From Bacteroidaceae bacterium (GTDB lineage: Bacteria > Bacteroidota > Bacteroidia > Bacteroidales > Bacteroidaceae), in contig JAFUNW010000148.1 in assembly GCA_017472905.1 (NCBI GenBank), forward strand, positions 1 through 8,415: a stretch of DNA of 8,415 nt, in the 5' to 3' direction. Below the pieces are notes generated by a model that was not told the DNA's origin, did not search any database, and saw nothing but the letters and a program-made list of their open reading frames with translations. A program made the position numbers and the translations under genes. Of this stretch, positions 6,978 to 8,415 are shown piece by piece (the stretch's first letter is position 1; every line of letters starts with the position of its first letter).

Positions 6978-8415
6978 ATGAGAACATTGATTTTATTGCT
7001 TGGCCTTACGATTTTATCGGCAGGCAGCACTTTCGGACAAACGGGAAAAGAGTTACCTTTTCAGACATGGGCATTGACTCCACCGATGGGCTGGAACTCG
7101 TGGGATTGCTTCGGACCTACGGTAGTGGAAGAGGAAGTAAAGCAAAATGCGGACTATATGGCTGAACATTTGTCGGCTTATGGATGGGAATATGTGGTAG
7201 TAGACATTCGTTGGTTTGTAGAAAACGACAAAGCCGGAGGTTATAACCAGACCAATCCCATCTATGTATATGATGAATATGGACGTTATACCCCGGCACT
7301 GAACCGTTTCCCATCAGCAGCCAACGGAGTCGGATTTAAGTCTTTGGCTGATTATGTACACGAAAAAGGACTGAAATTCGGAATACATTTGATGCGCGGA
7401 CTTCCGAAAGTTGCAGCAGAAAAGAAATTGCCGGTGAAAGGAACCAATGGCATCACGTGCGACATGATAGCCAACAACGACTCGGCTTGCACATGGTTGC
7501 GCGATAACTACAAAGTGGACTGCACCAAACCCGGAGCACAGGAATATTACAATTCTTGCTTCGAACTGTATGCCGAATGGGGAGTAGACTTCGTGAAGAT
7601 TGATGACTTAAGCCGACCCTATCACACCGGAGAGATTGAGATGATACGCAAAGCCATCGATCATTGCGGACGCCCCATCGTGTTGAGTATCTCGCCCGGA
7701 GAAACTCCACTGACACAAACAGAACACGTAAAGAAGCATGCCAACATGTGGCGTACGGTAGATGATTTCTGGGACAATTGGAGCCAACTGAACTACCAGT
7801 TCGAAGTGTGTGCTAAATGGGCGCCTTACATAGCTCCGGGTACATGGCCGGATGCTGACATGCTGCCCTTAGGAAAAATCAGTATCCGAGGTGAACGCGG
7901 TGCTGAAAGATGGACAAACTTTACCCGCGATGAGCAATACACCATGATGAATCTGTGGTGCATATTCAAATCGCCCTTGATGTTTGGCGGACACCTGCCG
8001 GAAAACGATGCTGCAACCGATTCTTTGCTTACGAACAAGGATGTTCTGTACATGCATCATTATTCTGCCAACAATCGGGAAGTATCAAACATCGACAACA
8101 AGGTGATATGGAGTGCTGACGACCCAGCAAACGGTAATAAGTTCGCAGCCTTATTCAATCTGGGAGGAACAGAATTTGTCAGCACAAAGAAAGCTTTGTG
8201 GAGAAGCGGAACCATTTCCTACCTGACAACCGGATACATGACGGAAGCAGAAGTAGAGATTCCACAAGGAAGCCGGGAATTAGCTCTGATTGTCACTGAC
8301 GGAGGAGACGGATACGACTCGGACCATGCTGATTGGATCAACCCTACTGTGATTCTGGCAGACGGCAGCACGGTCAAACTTACCGAAAAAACGTTCTTAA
8401 GGAGTACCTGCGGAT
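6978..8415 (+). CDS. Secreted GH27 alpha-galactosidase-like glycosidase (3' end beyond window)
   Basis: This is a retaining glycosidase of family GH27, probably removing terminal alpha-galactose (or a related alpha-linked sugar) from glycans in the periplasm or outside. The frame is open for 479 codons to the right edge. Residues 1-20 form a signal peptide (short basic start, LILLLGLTILSAG core, likely cleavage after STFG before Gln21); there is no lipobox cysteine. The GH27 barrel begins at LTPPMGWNSWDCFG (33-46). The nucleophile is Asp209 in FVKIDD (205-210) and the acid/base is probably Asp263 in WRTVDDFWDNW (258-268). PGTWPDADML (287-295 region) is the usual late-barrel motif. In place of the common KYDNC motif this protein has KIDDL, lacking the cysteine. 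A beta-rich domain follows (about 365-440), and GGDGYDSDHADWINP (442-456) with the following stretch resembles entry into an NPCBM carbohydrate-binding region cut by the edge. No SusC/SusD genes are seen here. Confidence 0.9.
   Translation, partial: MRTLILLLGLTILSAGSTFGQTGKELPFQTWALTPPMGWNSWDCFGPTVVEEEVKQNADYMAEHLSAYGWEYVVVDIRWFVENDKAGGYNQTNPIYVYDEYGRYTPALNRFPSAANGVGFKSLADYVHEKGLKFGIHLMRGLPKVAAEKKLPVKGTNGITCDMIANNDSACTWLRDNYKVDCTKPGAQEYYNSCFELYAEWGVDFVKIDDLSRPYHTGEIEMIRKAIDHCGRPIVLSISPGETPLTQTEHVKKHANMWRTVDDFWDNWSQLNYQFEVCAKWAPYIAPGTWPDADMLPLGKISIRGERGAERWTNFTRDEQYTMMNLWCIFKSPLMFGGHLPENDAATDSLLTNKDVLYMHHYSANNREVSNIDNKVIWSADDPANGNKFAALFNLGGTEFVSTKKALWRSGTISYLTTGYMTEAEVEIPQGSRELALIVTDGGDGYDSDHADWINPTVILADGSTVKLTEKTFLRSTCG

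Noticed and set aside
1..8415. Possible hidden defence, CRISPR or mobile-element system
   Set aside because: No regularly spaced direct repeats, transposase, integrase, terminal inverted repeats or nuclease/effector genes were seen; all long frames belong to ordinary families.

Overview
The window looks like chromosomal DNA of a gut-type member of the Bacteroidales (Bacteroides or Phocaeicola-like). The reasons are a RuvB with the N-terminus and core wording typical of Bacteroides, A-rich leaders in place of strong Shine-Dalgarno sites, TAnnTTTG (-7 type) promoter boxes upstream of several genes, and a secreted GH27 glycosidase with Bacteroides-style features. The genus is inferred, because no rRNA or other decisive marker is present.

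Layout. At the left edge, on the minus strand, is the 5' part (240 codons) of a DHDPS/N-acetylneuraminate-lyase family aldolase. It is transcribed divergently from the next gene across a 165-base spacer that holds one promoter-like box for each direction. On the plus strand follow a free methionine-(R)-sulfoxide reductase (GAF domain, msrC type) and a MATE-family efflux protein, whose start codon lies 19 bases inside the reductase gene. An AT-rich stretch of 302 bases then leads to ruvB. RuvB is followed after 18 bases by a 496-residue polysaccharide-type flippase. A 109-base gap with a perfect 10-bp hairpin separates this from a fused SpmA-SpmB (two Gate domains) membrane protein. After 34 bases comes a secreted GH27 alpha-galactosidase-like enzyme, which is still open at the right edge after 479 codons.

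How the genes fit together. The reductase and the MATE protein are probably translationally coupled and may act together in stress or toxicity defence (inference). ruvB and the flippase probably share a transcript, although Holliday-junction processing and lipid-linked glycan export have no obvious functional link. The fused SpmAB protein and the GH27 enzyme may also be co-transcribed, and whether transcription reads through from the flippase is unclear. Most of the window is ordinary housekeeping and accessory sequence. I saw no CRISPR array, tRNA, rRNA, insertion sequence, phage gene or clear defence system. The least understood items are the SpmAB-GH27 pairing, the hairpin before SpmAB, the specificity of the aldolase and the 19-base reductase/MATE overlap.
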